DNA from: Planctomycetota bacterium
GTDB lineage: Bacteria > Planctomycetota > SZUA-567
Length of the DNA: 64,000 nucleotides
Assembly: GCA_031261425.1 (NCBI GenBank)
Contig: JAISJR010000036.1
Span: 1 to 64,000 of the forward strand
Direction of reading: 5' to 3'
Below the pieces are notes generated by a model. That model was not told the DNA's origin. It did not search any database and worked only from the letters and a program-made list of their open reading frames with translations. Below, piece after piece: positions 1-7,486 of the stretch (position 1 is the stretch's first letter; each line of letters opens with the position of its first letter). A program made the translations under genes and the position numbers.

Positions 1-267
1 CGAAACATATTAGCCCAGGGTAAGCGACACGCTCTATCGTCGCGCCACCCTGGGTAGCGGTTGATTGATAAAACCATCCGACAGTCCCGCCGCGCGGTTT
101 GCGGCGGCAAACGCCGCCTTCGGCGGCGAGAGCGGTTCGCCAAAACGCGGCGAACCGTCCAATTGCGGTTGGTTGCTCCGCGACCTCTAACCCAGGGTGG
201 CGCGGCTGATAGAACATCGCCGCTTACCCTGGGCTGATATATTTCGCGCTTTCAGCGCGACTGTCGG
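1..267 (+). repeat. CCCAGGG long inverted-repeat element, copy 1 (left end outside window)
   Basis: Two outer arms carry ATTAGCCCAGGGTAAGCG and its near-complement CGCTTACCCTGGGCTGATAT. Each arm is itself a hairpin (CCCAGGGT...ACCCTGGG around a CTCTATC loop). The middle holds a GC-rich core with GCCGCC/GGCGGC stems and AGCGGTTCGCCAAAACGCGG. The right outer hairpin (CGCGCTTTCAGCGCG) ends in CTGTCGG. The matching left outer hairpin is cut off by the window edge. Three more copies lie at 3514, 45437 and 51256. No coding potential is credible. Confidence 0.85.
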
Positions 268-316
268 AGTTTAATCTCAATTGAATTTCTCCGCGTCCGC
301 CGCGCCTCCACGTGAG

Positions 317-348
317 AAATAAAAAAGGACGCGCGTTTCCGCGCGTCC
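317..348 (-). terminator. Intrinsic terminator of pfp
   Basis: Read on the minus strand, GGACGCGCG, a GAAA loop and CGCGCGTCC form a 9-bp GC stem followed by six T. It sits 19 bp past the pfp stop codon. Confidence 0.9.
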
Positions 349-367
349 AGACCGGTTGACAGCGACC

Positions 368-1618
368 TTATTTCTTCGCCACTTTTTTGCGCAAATCCAA
401 TTCGCCGATGAGCGGATTTTCGCCGATGAGCGGCAAGCCCCACGCGATAAACTGCTCGGTAACGTTGTTGCCGGCGGCGTTGATGAATTCGTCCGGCAGG
501 TGGCGGGTTTTGCCGGCGACGGCTTTCAGCGGCACGCGGACGAATTTCGCCCGATACGGATTACTGCTCGCGCGTTGAATCGCAATCGACCCGTCGGTGA
601 ACTCGCCGCGCAACGCCTCTTGCGCCGCCGTCCAGCCGACTTGCAACGCCTCTTCGCGGTCGGCGGAACTCAAATCGGTGAACGACCGTTGCAGATAGCC
701 GAACGTGTCGCCGCGGGCGCGCAATTTCTTGACGATGCCGTTGCCCTCCAAATGTTTTTTCAGTTGCTCAATCAGCGCGTCGGTGAGCGCGCCGGTGCCG
801 GACAGTTGCACGTTGCCGTGGCTGTCGGCTTCGAGTTTGTCGGACGACAACAATTGCAAAATCGGCGTGTGCGCTTTGTCCTCGATGCCTTCCGACACGG
901 CGATGACGGCGCGTCCGTGCTGTTTATAGACCGCTTCGACATCTTTGACGAATTGCTCGACCGCAAACGCGCGTTCCGGCACATAGACGAGATGCGGACC
1001 GGAATCGGCGATTTCGTTGCGGCGGAGCGCCGCCGCCGCCGTTAAAAATCCGGCGTGGCGTCCCATGCAAACGCCGAGGTAAATCCCGCCGAACGCTTTG
1101 TTGTCGAGGTCGGCGCCGCGGAAAGCGTTGGCGACGAAACGCGCCGCCGAGCCGTAGCCGCAGGTGTGGTCGTTTTCCATCAGGTCGCAATCGACGGTTT
1201 TGCAGACGTGGAACATCCGCAAATCGTAGCCGCTCGCTTTGGCGGCGTCGTTGATGAGGTCGAGCGATTCCGAGGTGTCGTTGCCGCCGGCGCCGAACAC
1301 GTAGCGGATGTTGTATTTCTTGAAGACGGCGAGCATTTTTTGATTGTCTTCGGCGTTCGGCTTGTGGCGGGTGGTGCCGAGCGCGGTGGCGGGAGTCCTA
1401 CTCACGGCGTCGAGAGTTTTTTGGCTTTGCGCGCGCAGGTCAACGAATTCCTCGTTAAGCACGCCGTCGATGCCGTGCAAACTGCCCCAGATGCCGGTAA
1501 GCACGTCGGCGGGCGCGTCTCGCAACCCTTCGACGACGCCGACCCAACTGGCGTTGATGACGGCGGTGGGACCGCCCTGCGTGAACACAATCGCGTTGCC
1601 GACCAATTTGTTGCCCAT
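368..1618 (-). CDS. pfp: 6-phosphofructokinase, pyrophosphate-dependent type
   Basis: Phosphorylates fructose 6-phosphate to the 1,6-bisphosphate in cytoplasmic glycolysis, probably using PPi reversibly. The 416-aa protein has the PFK fold signatures: TQGGP near residue 13, GGND at 111-114, KTVDCD at 140-145 and MGRHAG at 185-190. Asp at the fourth position of GGND and Lys before TVD are the two residues that mark PPi enzymes; ATP enzymes have Gly at both. The usual KTIDND is KTVDCD here, so an almost invariant Asn is Cys. The start was moved 13 codons inside the longest frame because a perfect AGGAGG lies 7 nt before this ATG. The gene stands alone and ends in a strong terminator. A GGND-type subfamily with other cofactor use cannot be excluded. 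Confidence 0.9.
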   Translation of the reverse strand: MGNKLVGNAIVFTQGGPTAVINASWVGVVEGLRDAPADVLTGIWGSLHGIDGVLNEEFVDLRAQSQKTLDAVSRTPATALGTTRHKPNAEDNQKMLAVFKKYNIRYVFGAGGNDTSESLDLINDAAKASGYDLRMFHVCKTVDCDLMENDHTCGYGSAARFVANAFRGADLDNKAFGGIYLGVCMGRHAGFLTAAAALRRNEIADSGPHLVYVPERAFAVEQFVKDVEAVYKQHGRAVIAVSEGIEDKAHTPILQLLSSDKLEADSHGNVQLSGTGALTDALIEQLKKHLEGNGIVKKLRARGDTFGYLQRSFTDLSSADREEALQVGWTAAQEALRGEFTDGSIAIQRASSNPYRAKFVRVPLKAVAGKTRHLPDEFINAAGNNVTEQFIAWGLPLIGENPLIGELDLRKKVAKK

Positions 1619-1625
1619 AGCCAAT

Positions 1626-1631
1626 CCTCCT
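1626..1631 (-). promoter_or_regulatory. Shine-Dalgarno AGGAGG of pfp
   Basis: A perfect AGGAGG on the minus strand with 7-nt spacing to the ATG at 1618. It decides against the upstream in-frame ATG at 1657. Confidence 0.85.
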
Positions 1632-1721
1632 GTAAAAAAGTGAAAAAGTCCGCCCAAAACACGGCTTGGCGCAATATCGCGGACAAAGTTGGATTTACAA
1701 GGTTGAGAAGGCGGGAAAACT

Positions 1722-1896
1722 CAATTAAAAATTAGAAATTACGAATTAAAAATGGTGGAATTTGATGATTAAAAGTTGACCCGCCGTTAAAACGGCGGGC
1801 TATTGAATTGCCGGCGGCGGCTCCGCCGCGTGGCAATCGGCGGCGATAAATCGCCGCCGAATATCTCAACTCTAAACTCTCAACTCTAAACTCTAT
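1722..1896. repeat. Composite intergenic repeats: AATTAAAAATT tract, GC hairpins, AACTCTN heptamers
   Basis: From left to right: an AATTAAAAATTAGAAATTACG tract with the recurring GGTGGAATTTGATGATT core; a partial copy of the CTATTGAATTGCC family with three GC hairpins at 1780-1799 (CCCGCCGTTAAAACGGCGGG), about 1813-1831 and 1837-1860; then AACTCTA/AACTCTC heptamers at 1866-1896 that run into the glyQS stop codon. Confidence 0.75.
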
Positions 1897-3398
1897 TTAA
1901 TCCTCTCCCCCACATACGCCACGACCTCGCCGACGGCGATAATTTCCTGCCGCATCGTGTCGCGGTCGCGGACGGTAATCGTGCCTTTTTCGAGCGTGTC
2001 GCCGTCAACGGTGAGGCAGAACGGCGTGCCGACTTCGTCCATGCGGCGATAGCGCCGCCCGACCGCGCCGGCGTGGTCGTAGAGCGCCGCGATGCCGGCG
2101 TCCTGCAACGCCGCGACAATCTCCGCCGCCTTTTCCGGCATCCCGTCTTTTTTCACCAGCGGAAAAACCGCCGCTTTAATCGGCGCGAGGCGCGGGTGAA
2201 ATTTCAGCACCGTGCGGAAATCGTCCTCGTTGCCCTTGTCCGCGACTTTTTCCTCGCGGTAAGCGTCGCACAAAAACGCCAGCGTCGCGCGGTCGGCGCC
2301 CGCCGCCGGTTCAATCACATAAGGCGTGTAACGCTTTTTCGTTTCCGTTTCAAAATACGACAGGTCTTTGCCGGTCGCCGCCGCGTGTTTGCTTAAATCG
2401 TAATCGGTGCGGTTGGCGATGCCTTCGAGTTCGCCCCATTCGCCCTCGCCCGCCGCGTTCTCAAACGGGAAAAAATACTCCACGTCCGAACACGCTTTCG
2501 CGTAGTGCGCCAGTTCCTTTTTTTCGTGCGCGCGCAGGCGCAATTTTTCCGGCGTAATGCCCAGCCCGACATACCAATCGCGCCGCGTTTTTTGCCAATA
2601 ATCAAACCATTCGTCGTCGGTGCCGGGTTCGACGAAAAATTCGAGTTCCATCTGCTCAAACTCGCAAGTGCGGAAAGTCAAATTCGCCGTGGTGATTTCG
2701 TTGCGGTAACTTTTGCCCTGTTGCGCGATGCCGAACGGCGGTTTCATCCGCGCGCTGTCGAGGACGTTTTTGAAATTGACGAACATTCCCTGCGCGGTTT
2801 CGGGACGGAGATACACCGCGCTTTTGCCGACGATTTCGTGCAATTTCGCCATTCGCGCCGCGCCGTCGAGGGCGGCGAGGTCGCCGATTTGCGCCGAAAT
2901 TTCCTGCAAATAATCGACCGCGCCCAAATTGGTGCGGAACATCAAATTAAACTGCCGCTCGTCGGAGAGGTCGCCCGACCCGCACACCGGACAAACGTAA
3001 CCCTGCGCCCCGACGACGCCTTTCAATTTTTTGCCGTCGCTTTTGCCGCCCTCGCGATAAATACATTCGGCGCCGGCGGTCGCGCGCGGCGCGTGGTCGG
3101 CGCGAAAGCGCTCTTTGCAATTTTTACAGTCAACCAGCGGGTCGGAAAAACCGGCGAGATGCCCCGAAGTTTTCCACACGTCGGGATGCATAATGATTGA
3201 GCAGTCCAGCCCGACCACGTCGGCGCGTTGGGTAACGACGTCGCGCCACCACGCATTTTTGACGTTGCGTTTGAGTTCGACGCCGAGCGGACCGTAGTCG
3301 TAACACGCCTTCAAGCCGCCGTAAATTTCGGAACTCTGAAAGACAAACCCGCGCCGCTTGGCGAGGGAAACGATTTTTTTCATCGTGTCGGTGGGCAT
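1893..3398 (-). CDS. glyQS: Glycyl-tRNA synthetase, single-chain alpha2 type
   Basis: Charges tRNA-Gly in the cytoplasm. The 501-aa class II synthetase has motif-2 and adenylate-site blocks FNLMFRTNLG, LRPETAQGMFVNFKNV and FGIAQQGKSYRNEIT in the correct order, and an anticodon-binding C-terminal domain (about residues 390-501, ending GEVVAYVGERIK). CxxC pairs (CKNC, CPVC) in the N-terminal insertion could bind zinc. It belongs to the homodimeric family of archaea, eukaryotes and many bacteria, not to the alpha2beta2 GlyQ/GlyS type. GAGGA lies 7 nt before the ATG. The stop TAG opens directly into a heptamer repeat (TAGAGTTTAGAG). Confidence 0.96.
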   Translation of the reverse strand: MPTDTMKKIVSLAKRRGFVFQSSEIYGGLKACYDYGPLGVELKRNVKNAWWRDVVTQRADVVGLDCSIIMHPDVWKTSGHLAGFSDPLVDCKNCKERFRADHAPRATAGAECIYREGGKSDGKKLKGVVGAQGYVCPVCGSGDLSDERQFNLMFRTNLGAVDYLQEISAQIGDLAALDGAARMAKLHEIVGKSAVYLRPETAQGMFVNFKNVLDSARMKPPFGIAQQGKSYRNEITTANLTFRTCEFEQMELEFFVEPGTDDEWFDYWQKTRRDWYVGLGITPEKLRLRAHEKKELAHYAKACSDVEYFFPFENAAGEGEWGELEGIANRTDYDLSKHAAATGKDLSYFETETKKRYTPYVIEPAAGADRATLAFLCDAYREEKVADKGNEDDFRTVLKFHPRLAPIKAAVFPLVKKDGMPEKAAEIVAALQDAGIAALYDHAGAVGRRYRRMDEVGTPFCLTVDGDTLEKGTITVRDRDTMRQEIIAVGEVVAYVGERIK

Positions 3399-3421
3399 AG
3401 TTTTTCCTCGGTGAATGATTG

Positions 3422-3484
3422 CGTTTAGAGTTTAGAGTTTAGAGTTGTGAGTTGTGAGTGGGGCGTGTGGAGTTTTATTTTTTA
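3422..3484 (+). repeat. AGAGTTT heptamer hairpin cassette, left half
   Basis: AGAGTTTAGAGTTTAGAG units followed by the shared core GTGTGGAGTTTTATTTTTT. The right half is missing: the sequence runs straight into AACTCGTGTTACGCG and the CCCAGGG element, suggesting the cassette was split by an insertion. Confidence 0.7.
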
Positions 3485-3834
3485 ACTCGTGTTACGCGAT
3501 TTGATAATTTACTCCGACAGTCGCCCCAACGGGGCGCAATATATCAGCCCAGGGTAAGCGGCGATGCTCTATCAGCCGCGCCACCCTGGGTAAAGACGGC
3601 GCGAAGCGCCATCCGCAATTGGACGGTTCGCCGCGTTTTGGCGAACCGCTCTCGCCGCCGGAGGCGGCGTTTGCCGCCGCAAACCGCGCGGCGGGACTGT
3701 CGGATGGTTCGCTTCGCGAACCGCTACCCAGGGTGGCGGCACGATAGAGCGTGTGCCTTACCCTGGGCTGATATGTTTCGCGCTTTCAGCGCGGCTGTCG
3801 GAATTTGATGGTCAAAATCGCTTCGCGTACGTAA
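3484..3834. mobile_element. MITE-like element with CCCAGGG interior, right end decayed
   Basis: Left end AACTCGTGTTACGCG (3484-3498) matches the terminal inverted repeat of the elements at 13238, 42098 and 45382. The interior is CCCAGGG copy 2 (3514-3801). The expected right repeat is only partly kept (TCGCTTCGCGTACG near 3818-3832), so the limit is uncertain. No open reading frame for a transposase. Confidence 0.55.
3514..3801 (-). repeat. CCCAGGG long inverted-repeat element, copy 2
   Basis: 288 bp from CCGACAG to CTGTCGG with two outer hairpins, two CCCAGGGT/ACCCTGGG arms and a GC-rich core. The asymmetric core (AGCGGTTCGCCAAAACGCGG) is on the minus strand, so this copy is inverted relative to the other three. 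Its arms combine variants found separately in copies 1 and 4. Confidence 0.85.
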
Positions 3835-3928
3835 TTTTTGATAATTATTCCTCTATTTTTAATTTGTAATTTTTAATTGTTCTTTCCTCTAACGCTCACT
3901 GCTCACTGTCCATCCACAGGAAAAATTT

Positions 3929-5233
3929 ATGCCCGACACGCTTTTTCGTCATGGCGCGTTGCTGTTGCCGGACGCGGCGGTTTTGGAGGACGGCTGGCTT
4001 CGCGTCCGCGACGATAAAATCGCCGCTTACGGCGCGGGCGAGGTCGTTCCGTCGCCGGCGGACGCGGTCGTCGAACTCGGCGGCAATTTGCTGATGCCCG
4101 GCTTAATCAACGCCCACACGCACGCCGCGATGACGCTGTTTCGCGGGTTAGCCGACGATTTGCCGCTGATGGACTGGCTGAACAACTACATCTTTCCCGC
4201 CGAAAAAAATCTCACCGCCGAGTGGGTCAAATGGGGGACGTTGCTCGCGTGTTTGGAAATGATGCGCGGCGGCACGACGACGTTCGCCGATATGTATTTG
4301 TTCATCGACACGGCGGCGGCGGCGGCGGAAGCGAGCGGTCTGCGCGCGGTCGTCGGCGAGGCGCTTTACGATTTTCCCAGTCCGCATTACGGCGCGGCGG
4401 CAAACGGGCTGAAATTCACCCGCGACTTTATTCAACGCTGGCGCGAACACCCGACCGTTCACCCCGTCGTCAACGCCCATTCGGCTTACACCTGCTCGCC
4501 CGCGCTGTTGCAAGCCGCGAATGAAATCGCCGCCGAATACGACGTGCTGTTGCATCTGCACGTGGCGGAAAACGAAGCGGAAGTCGCGCAAGTCGCCGGA
4601 CGCTACGGCGCGCGACCGCTGAAACATTTGGCGAATCTCGGCTTGGCGACGCCGCGTCTGCTCGCGGCGCATATGGTTCATCTTGACGACGAAGAAATGG
4701 AATTGACGGCGGCGAACGGCGTGCGAGTGGCGCACAATCCGGTGAGCAATCTGAAATTGGTCAGCGGCGTGGCGCGCGCGCCGGAAATGTTGCGGCGCGG
4801 CGTCGCGGTGGGTCTCGGCACCGACGGTTGCGCGAGCAACAACAATCTCGATATGTTCAACACGATGAAGACGGCGGCGTGTTTGCACAAATGGGACAGC
4901 CGCGACGCGACGGCGCTCTCGGCGGCGCAAACGTTGGCGCTCGCGACCGACGCGCGGTGTCTGCGCCTCGAAAAAATCACCGGCAAAATCGCCGTCGGGC
5001 TGGCGGCGGATTTAGTCGTCGTCGATTTTTCGGCGCCGAACATGCGCCCGTGTTACGACCGCGCGGCGCAATTGGTTTATGCGGCGACGCCGCACAATGT
5101 CCGCGACGTGATGGTTCACGGCAAATGGTTGCTCCGCGACCGCCGCGTGCTGACCATCGACGAAAACGAGGTTTATGCCAACGTCGAAATTATCGCCGAA
5201 AAAATCCGGCGAGCGGTGGGAAAGAGCAACTAA
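3929..5233 (+). CDS. mtaD: 5-methylthioadenosine/S-adenosylhomocysteine deaminase (amidohydrolase)
   Basis: Deaminates MTA and/or SAH, feeding purine and methionine salvage. The 434-aa chain has the metal-dependent amidohydrolase layout: N-terminal beta-sandwich, NAHTHAAMTLFRG (first HxH metal site), LHLHVAEN (third His and Glu), AAHMVHLDDEE (fourth His), and GTDGCASNNNLDMF with the metal Asp. RGLADDLPLMDWLNNYIFP is characteristic of the MTA/SAH deaminase branch as opposed to chlorohydrolases, but substrate preference cannot be read from sequence alone. AGGA with 8-nt spacing precedes the ATG. It is the first gene of a plus-strand run mtaD-tpiA-yhcH-secG, with repeats in the gaps, so co-transcription is uncertain. 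Confidence 0.9.
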   Translation: MPDTLFRHGALLLPDAAVLEDGWLRVRDDKIAAYGAGEVVPSPADAVVELGGNLLMPGLINAHTHAAMTLFRGLADDLPLMDWLNNYIFPAEKNLTAEWVKWGTLLACLEMMRGGTTTFADMYLFIDTAAAAAEASGLRAVVGEALYDFPSPHYGAAANGLKFTRDFIQRWREHPTVHPVVNAHSAYTCSPALLQAANEIAAEYDVLLHLHVAENEAEVAQVAGRYGARPLKHLANLGLATPRLLAAHMVHLDDEEMELTAANGVRVAHNPVSNLKLVSGVARAPEMLRRGVAVGLGTDGCASNNNLDMFNTMKTAACLHKWDSRDATALSAAQTLALATDARCLRLEKITGKIAVGLAADLVVVDFSAPNMRPCYDRAAQLVYAATPHNVRDVMVHGKWLLRDRRVLTIDENEVYANVEIIAEKIRRAVGKSN

Positions 5234-5275
5234 CAATTCACAATTAACAATTGAGAATTGTGAATTGAATTTCTC
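5234..5275 (+). repeat. AACAATT/GAATTGT inverted repeat after mtaD
   Basis: AACAATTCACAATTAACAATT faces GAGAATTGTGAATTG, giving an AT-rich hairpin one base after the mtaD stop. It belongs to the AATTAAAAATT-type intergenic tracts and has no T-run, so it is not a clear terminator. Confidence 0.6.
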
Positions 5276-5343
5276 GCCGCCGTTTCTATCATTCGCCGTT
5301 TCATTGTAATTCGTGATTTTTCTTTTTCGGAAAGGGTAATTCT

Positions 5344-6105
5344 ATGCGCAAACCATTTATCTGCGGTAACTGGAAAATGAACAAAACGTGGAACGAAGCG
5401 GTAGATTTCCTCGGCGATTTCCTGCCGCGGTTGCAGGGCGTGGATGGCGGCAAAGTGCAGGTCGGCATCGGCGCGCCGTTTATTTCGCTCGAACGAATGG
5501 CGACCACCGCCAAAGGCAGTATCCTCGAAATCGGCGCCGAAAATTGCTTCTGGGAAGAGAAAGGCGCGTTCACCGGCGAAATCGCTCCGAATATGATTAA
5601 AGCCGCCGGTAGCACGTTCGTCATCATCGGTCACAGCGAGCGCCGCCAATACTTCGGCGAAACCAACGAAACCATCAACAAAAAACTCGCCGCGTTGCTG
5701 AAACACGGTCTGGTCGGCGTCGTCTGTATCGGCGAAACGTTGGCGCAACGCGAAGCCGACCAAGCCGAAGCGGTCGTCAAAGACCACCTCACCGGCTCGC
5801 TGAAAGGCATCGCTGCCGAGGACCTGAAAAACGTCGTGCTGGCGTATGAACCGGTTTGGGCAATCGGCACCGGCAAAACCGCCTCGCCCGCGCAGGCGCA
5901 GGAGATTCACGCTTTCGCGCGCAAGACCTTGTCCGACCTCTACGGCGCGGCAATCGCCGACGCCACGCGGATTCTCTACGGCGGTTCGATGAACCCCGCC
6001 AACGTCAAAGAGTTGATGGCTTGCCCCGACGTGGACGGCGGACTTATCGGCGGCGCGGCGCTCAAGCCGGACGACTTCGAGAAGTTGGTCAAGTTTAATC
6101 AGTAA
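5344..6105 (+). CDS. tpiA: Triosephosphate isomerase
   Basis: Interconverts dihydroxyacetone phosphate and glyceraldehyde 3-phosphate. The 253-aa single-domain TIM barrel is of standard length and holds all catalytic elements: CGNWKMN (Asn and Lys), IIGHSERR (electrophilic His), AYEPVWAIGTGKTA (catalytic Glu and mobile loop 6) and YGGSMNP plus GGLIGGAAL (phosphate grip). AAAGGG with 7-nt spacing supports the start. The stop is followed at once by an ACGAATTA-type inverted-repeat element. Confidence 0.98.
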   Translation: MRKPFICGNWKMNKTWNEAVDFLGDFLPRLQGVDGGKVQVGIGAPFISLERMATTAKGSILEIGAENCFWEEKGAFTGEIAPNMIKAAGSTFVIIGHSERRQYFGETNETINKKLAALLKHGLVGVVCIGETLAQREADQAEAVVKDHLTGSLKGIAAEDLKNVVLAYEPVWAIGTGKTASPAQAQEIHAFARKTLSDLYGAAIADATRILYGGSMNPANVKELMACPDVDGGLIGGAALKPDDFEKLVKFNQ

Positions 6106-6317
6106 AAGAACTTTTTTTTGTCCACGAATTACACGAATTAACACGAATTTAAGCGCAAGAGATTTCTCACAGAGCCACAGAGGCGCGGAGAGAGAAAGAT
6201 AAAGAGAAAATTTATTTCGTTTTTTCTCTGTGGAACTCTGTGTCTCTGTGCCTCTGTGAGAAACAAAAAATTCGTGTTAATTCGTCTAATTTGTGAAAAT
6301 TCGTGGATAAGTTCTTT
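6106..6317. repeat. ACGAATTA-type long inverted-repeat element, copy 1
   Basis: Outer arms AAGAACTT...AAGTTCTT, then GTCCACGAATTACACGAATT against AATTTGTGAAAATTCGTGG, then TTTCTCACAGAGCCACAGAG against CTCTGTGCCTCTGTGAGAAA. It starts at the base after the tpiA stop and fills the whole gap to the next gene. Minus-strand translation gives a TEAQRHR-type peptide, which I treat as non-coding. It serves as the uninterrupted counterpart of the element at 42003. Confidence 0.85.
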
Positions 6318-6335
6318 TTCTTTACTTAACCGAAA

Positions 6336-6788
6336 ATGATTCTCGACTCTCTCGCCAACGCGCCGCTTTACGAAAACCTGCACCCGCGCTTGGCGCGGGC
6401 GTTCGCGTTTTTGCGTGAAACGAATTTGGCGGCGCTCGCCGACGGGCGCGTGGTCATCGACGGCGATAAAATTTTCGCCAACGCGCAAACCGTTGCCGGC
6501 AAAACGCCGGACGCCGCGCCGTTTGAGACGCACCGGAAATATATTGACATTCAGGCGCCGGTTAGCGCGCCGGAAACGATGGGCTGGCTTCCGGCGGGCG
6601 ATTTGCGCCGCGCGGCGGGCGCTTATGACGACAGCCGCGACGTGGCGTTTTGGGCGGATAAAACGGATAATTTCATTCGCGTTCTGCCCGGACAGTTCAC
6701 CGTATTTTTCCCGACGGACGGGCATCAACCGGCAATCGCCGCGGGGCAACTGAAAAAAATTATTGTTAAAATTCTGATTGAAAAATAA
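6336..6788 (+). CDS. YhcH/YjgK/YiaL (DUF386) family protein
   Basis: A 150-aa cupin-like protein of the family that includes the E. coli beta-galactosidase-associated EbgC and sugar-acid catabolism proteins YiaL/YjgK. Family features seen: FETHRKYIDIQ near the middle, FWADKTDNFIRVLPGQFTVFFP and DGHQPAIA with the metal-binding-type histidine, and the basic tail KKIIVKILIEK. Length is typical. Family members have been linked to anomerase or sugar-derivative steps, but the substrate here is unknown. There is no Shine-Dalgarno; the start follows the right arm of a repeat element. secG begins 42 bp downstream. Confidence 0.85.
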   Translation: MILDSLANAPLYENLHPRLARAFAFLRETNLAALADGRVVIDGDKIFANAQTVAGKTPDAAPFETHRKYIDIQAPVSAPETMGWLPAGDLRRAAGAYDDSRDVAFWADKTDNFIRVLPGQFTVFFPTDGHQPAIAAGQLKKIIVKILIEK

Positions 6789-6819
6789 CCGAATTAAAAT
6801 TCTTGATTAGCCGTGGGCG

Positions 6820-6825
6820 AGGAGG
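6820..6825 (+). promoter_or_regulatory. Shine-Dalgarno AGGAGG of secG
   Basis: AGGAGG five bases before GTG at 6831. It falls inside the longer frame that opens at GTG 6813 and so favours the downstream start. Confidence 0.8.
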
Positions 6826-6830
6826 TTACT

Positions 6831-7322
6831 GTGGGCATTTTTCTGAGCGTGGTCTTTTTTATCGTGGCGTTTTTGATGATTTGCGCGGTTCTGTTGCAGG
6901 AAGGCAAAGGCGGCGGTTTGGCGTCGATGGGCGGCGCGGCAACCGACAGCGTGATGGGCGGGCGCAATCCGCTACGCAAATTCACGGCGTTTTGTTTCGC
7001 GATTTTCGTTATCGTGGTGGTGGGTTTGAATTACGCGAATAACCGTCAGGCGAACGTCGAAATCAACGCCGGTTTGGCGTTGCCGGCGGCGCCGGCGATA
7101 GAAACCCTTTTACCCGCCGACCCGACTCTGCCCGACCCGACTTTGCCCATTGACGCTTTACCCCTTGACGGCGACGCCGTTCTCCCTCTTGCGCAACCGA
7201 CAACCGCGCCGTCCGAATCGACAGAAACCACTCCGTCGTCAGCCGCGCCCGCCGAACCGGCGACACCGGTCGCGCCGGAATTGCCGGATTCTTTGGCGGA
7301 CGACGCGCCGACGCAAGAATAG
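6831..7322 (+). CDS. secG: Preprotein translocase subunit SecG, with long Ala/Pro/Thr-rich tail
   Basis: Small inner-membrane partner of SecYE in protein export. From the GTG start it is 163 aa. Two membrane helices (about residues 3-22 and 50-68) flank the conserved cytoplasmic loop LLQEGKGGGLASMGG and TDSVMGGRNPLRKFT, the SecG hallmark. About 80 residues of low-complexity tail rich in Pro, Ala, Thr and Leu follow; ordinary SecG is about 75-110 aa, so the tail is an extension of a kind common in this genome. The start is fixed by AGGAGG five bases upstream of GTG 6831, six codons inside the longest frame. Confidence 0.92.
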   Translation: MGIFLSVVFFIVAFLMICAVLLQEGKGGGLASMGGAATDSVMGGRNPLRKFTAFCFAIFVIVVVGLNYANNRQANVEINAGLALPAAPAIETLLPADPTLPDPTLPIDALPLDGDAVLPLAQPTTAPSESTETTPSSAAPAEPATPVAPELPDSLADDAPTQE

Positions 7323-7352
7323 ATTGGCTTTTATTTTTTGAAAGTGAGGACA

Positions 7353-7421
7353 ATGCTCAACGTTAATGTTTCCGGCGCAACCGCCGACGAAGAACGTGTT
7401 GATTGGGAAAAGTTGCCGTAG
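7353..7421 (+). pseudogene. 22-codon ORF, possible remnant of a gene cut by the adjacent insert
   Basis: ATG at 7353 follows a GTGAGGA. The frame runs 22 codons (MLNVNVSGATADEERVDWEK, then Leu-Pro) to a TAG at 7419-7421. Composition is like the host chromosome, and AT-richer DNA starts directly after it. It could be a truncated gene whose remainder was lost when the 7.4-8.6 kb segment arrived, or a chance ORF. Confidence 0.3.
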
Positions 7422-7486
7422 CGTCAGTTTAACCTCGTGCAAAATGATAAAGAATAGACCTGTGCACTCCGAATAGAGGATGTCTA

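Noticed and set aside
356-1045. 229-aa plus-strand frame opposite pfp
   Set aside because: Shadow ORF of high-GC coding sequence; pfp motifs, ribosome site and terminator are all on the minus strand.
6138-6749. 203-aa minus-strand frame with a TEAQRHR-type peptide
   Set aside because: It is the translation of the ACGAATTA/CTCTGTG repeat element joined to the antisense of the YhcH-family gene. Such peptides arise from this repeat wherever it occurs.
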